A stretch of DNA of 7,295 bases, from contig CAILKA010000248.1 in NCBI GenBank assembly GCA_903834645.1, positions 1-7,295 on the forward strand, in the 5' to 3' direction. The notes under the pieces are model-generated. The model saw only the letters and a program-made list of their open reading frames with translations, had not been told where the DNA came from and did not search any database. Shown here in pieces: positions 6,914 to 7,295 of this stretch; the first letter of the stretch is position 1, and every line of letters begins with the position of its first letter. Source of the DNA: an uncultured beta proteobacterium (lineage in GTDB: Bacteria > Pseudomonadota > Gammaproteobacteria > Burkholderiales > Burkholderiaceae_C). The position numbers and the translations under genes were made by a program.

Positions 6914-6939
6914 AAAAAGGCGCGGCATGGCCGCGCCTT
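6914..6939 (-). terminator. Intrinsic terminator of the cold-shock gene
   Basis: On the minus strand a perfect 10-bp stem, AAGGCGCGGC / GCCGCGCCTT with a 3-nt loop (CAT), runs into TTTTT (complement of 6914-6918, part of which belongs to the stem). It lies about 45 bp after the cold-shock stop codon and before the pirin gene, so it separates the two transcription units. On the plus strand the stem is not followed by a T-run. Confidence 0.85.
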
Positions 6940-6947
6940 CATCTGAA

Positions 6948-6970
6948 GATGTCAGGCCAGGCCCGACATC
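6948..6970. repeat. Small inverted repeat in the cold-shock 3' untranslated region
   Basis: GATGTC (6948-6953) and GACATC (6965-6970) are inverted copies with an 11-nt spacer containing GGCC twice, able to form a small hairpin between the stop codon and the terminator. A role in RNA stability is possible but unproven. Confidence 0.3.
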
Positions 6971-6983
6971 CGCAGCGCCCTGG

Positions 6984-7163
6984 TTATTCCAGGTTGCAGA
7001 TGTTCGAAGCCTGCGGGCCCTTCTGGCCCTGCGTCACCTCGAACCGCACGCGCTGGTTTTCAGTCAGCGTCTTGAAGCCCGTGCCCTGGATTTCCTTGAA
7101 GTGGGCGAAGAGGTCCTTGCCGCCGCCATCAGGGGCGATGAAGCCAAAGCCCTTGCCTTCGTT
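6984..7163 (-). CDS. CspA-family cold-shock protein, 5' end lost at a sequence junction
   Basis: Fifty-nine codons ending in TAA, starting at the residues NEGKGFGFIAPDGGGKD. The RNA-binding motifs RNP1 (KGFGFI, residues 4-9) and RNP2 (DLFAHF, 17-22) are both intact, followed by the usual ENQRVRFEV and GPQASNI blocks. Cold-shock proteins are about 67-70 residues and begin with M-x-TGxVKWF, so only about nine residues and the start codon are missing. Upstream in this frame there is an immediate TAA (7164-7166), and the DNA becomes part of another gene. In its own genome this gene is probably intact, binding single-stranded RNA or DNA as a nucleic-acid chaperone; the missing start is best explained by the junction. 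The gene has its own terminator downstream. Confidence 0.9.
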   Translation of the reverse strand, partial: NEGKGFGFIAPDGGGKDLFAHFKEIQGTGFKTLTENQRVRFEVTQGQKGPQASNICNLE

Positions 7164-7295
7164 TTACAATAATTTTCTTTGCATCAACCGAAAGGATTTC
7201 CTCAGCATACGTAATCTGTGGGATACCTAGTTTTTCAGCAGTTTGTGGCCCAACCTGGGCAGTGTCGCCATCAATAGCCTGGCGGCCAGATATTA
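7129..7295 (-). CDS. etfB: Electron transfer flavoprotein beta subunit fragment (foreign, low-GC)
   Basis: From the window edge the complement encodes ISGRQAIDGDTAQVGP, then a stretch containing AEKLGIPQITYAEEI and AKKIIVKRRQG. The GRQAIDGDTAQVGP block is the strongly conserved nucleotide-binding segment of EtfB, and VKRR begins the beta-subunit signature (normally followed by xEGG and xxLPALxT). Similarity stops at about 7150; beyond it the frame runs into cold-shock sequence and ends at a TGA (7129-7131). EtfB pairs with EtfA and carries electrons from acyl-CoA dehydrogenases to the respiratory chain, or in anaerobes takes part in electron bifurcation. Codons such as ATA, CTA, CGA and AGG and the ~45% GC differ sharply from the rest of the window, pointing to a low-GC organism, possibly Clostridia-like. 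Both ends are missing. Confidence 0.85.
   Translation of the reverse strand, partial: ISGRQAIDGDTAQVGPQTAEKLGIPQITYAEEILSVDAKKIIVKRRQGLWLHRP
7149..7163. other. Chimeric junction with 15-base overlap compatible with both genes
   Basis: AACGAAGGCAAGGGC (minus strand) can be read in one frame as NEGKG of the cold-shock protein and in another as the end of VKRRQG of EtfB. It is the point where GC content, codon use and gene identity all change. A short shared sequence like this is where assemblers or template switching can join unrelated DNA. Confidence 0.7.

Noticed and set aside
7164..7295. Mobile element insertion into the cold-shock gene
   Set aside because: The foreign sequence is a housekeeping etfB fragment with no terminal inverted repeats, target duplication or transposase visible; a chimeric join fits better.

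Overview
The window is high-GC DNA (by eye about two thirds G+C) up to about position 7163, with tightly packed genes and small gaps. The gene set fits a betaproteobacterium, probably Burkholderiales: a Bug (TctC-type) periplasmic binding protein next to catabolic genes, an IclR regulator, a DadA-like flavoprotein, a pirin and a small cold-shock protein. The last ~130 bases have a lower GC (about 45% by hand count) and a different codon use, and encode part of an electron-transfer flavoprotein beta subunit of low-GC, anaerobe-like type. The window therefore looks like a chimeric contig end, or less likely a real recombination.

Region 1 (1-4746) is a divergently transcribed catabolic locus around a 155-bp intergenic region (2379-2533). 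On the minus strand are an M19-like dipeptidase (1368-2378), a carbon-nitrogen hydrolase resembling N-carbamoyl-D-amino-acid hydrolase (496-1359) and an IclR regulator (1-515, cut by the window edge). On the plus strand are a Bug solute-binding protein (2534-3526) and, overlapping it by 4 bp, a DadA-like FAD amino-acid dehydrogenase (3523-4746). The intergenic region holds a perfect 19-bp palindrome (8-bp arms, 3-nt centre) that is a good candidate operator. The working model is uptake of an amino-acid derivative (N-carbamoyl amino acid, dipeptide or similar), amide hydrolysis by the two hydrolases, then oxidative deamination by the flavoprotein, under IclR control. The substrate is inferred only.

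Region 2 (4762-5397) is a DTW-domain protein, probably the tRNA-uridine aminocarboxypropyltransferase TapT. It lies 15 bp after the flavoprotein and is probably unrelated to the catabolic function.

Region 3 (5418-6724, minus strand) is a two-gene operon of pirin followed by a flavodoxin-fold FMN oxidoreductase, convergent with the DTW gene.

Region 4 (6725-7295) has a gene-free stretch, a strong intrinsic terminator (6914-6939), and a minus-strand cold-shock protein lacking only its first ~9 residues. Its sequence switches within a 15-base stretch (7149-7163) to the etfB fragment.

The most interesting points are the M19-like hydrolase, which lacks the usual HxD and bridging Glu metal ligands yet keeps the His pair; the coherent but undescribed divergent locus; its palindromic operator candidate; and the chimeric junction.
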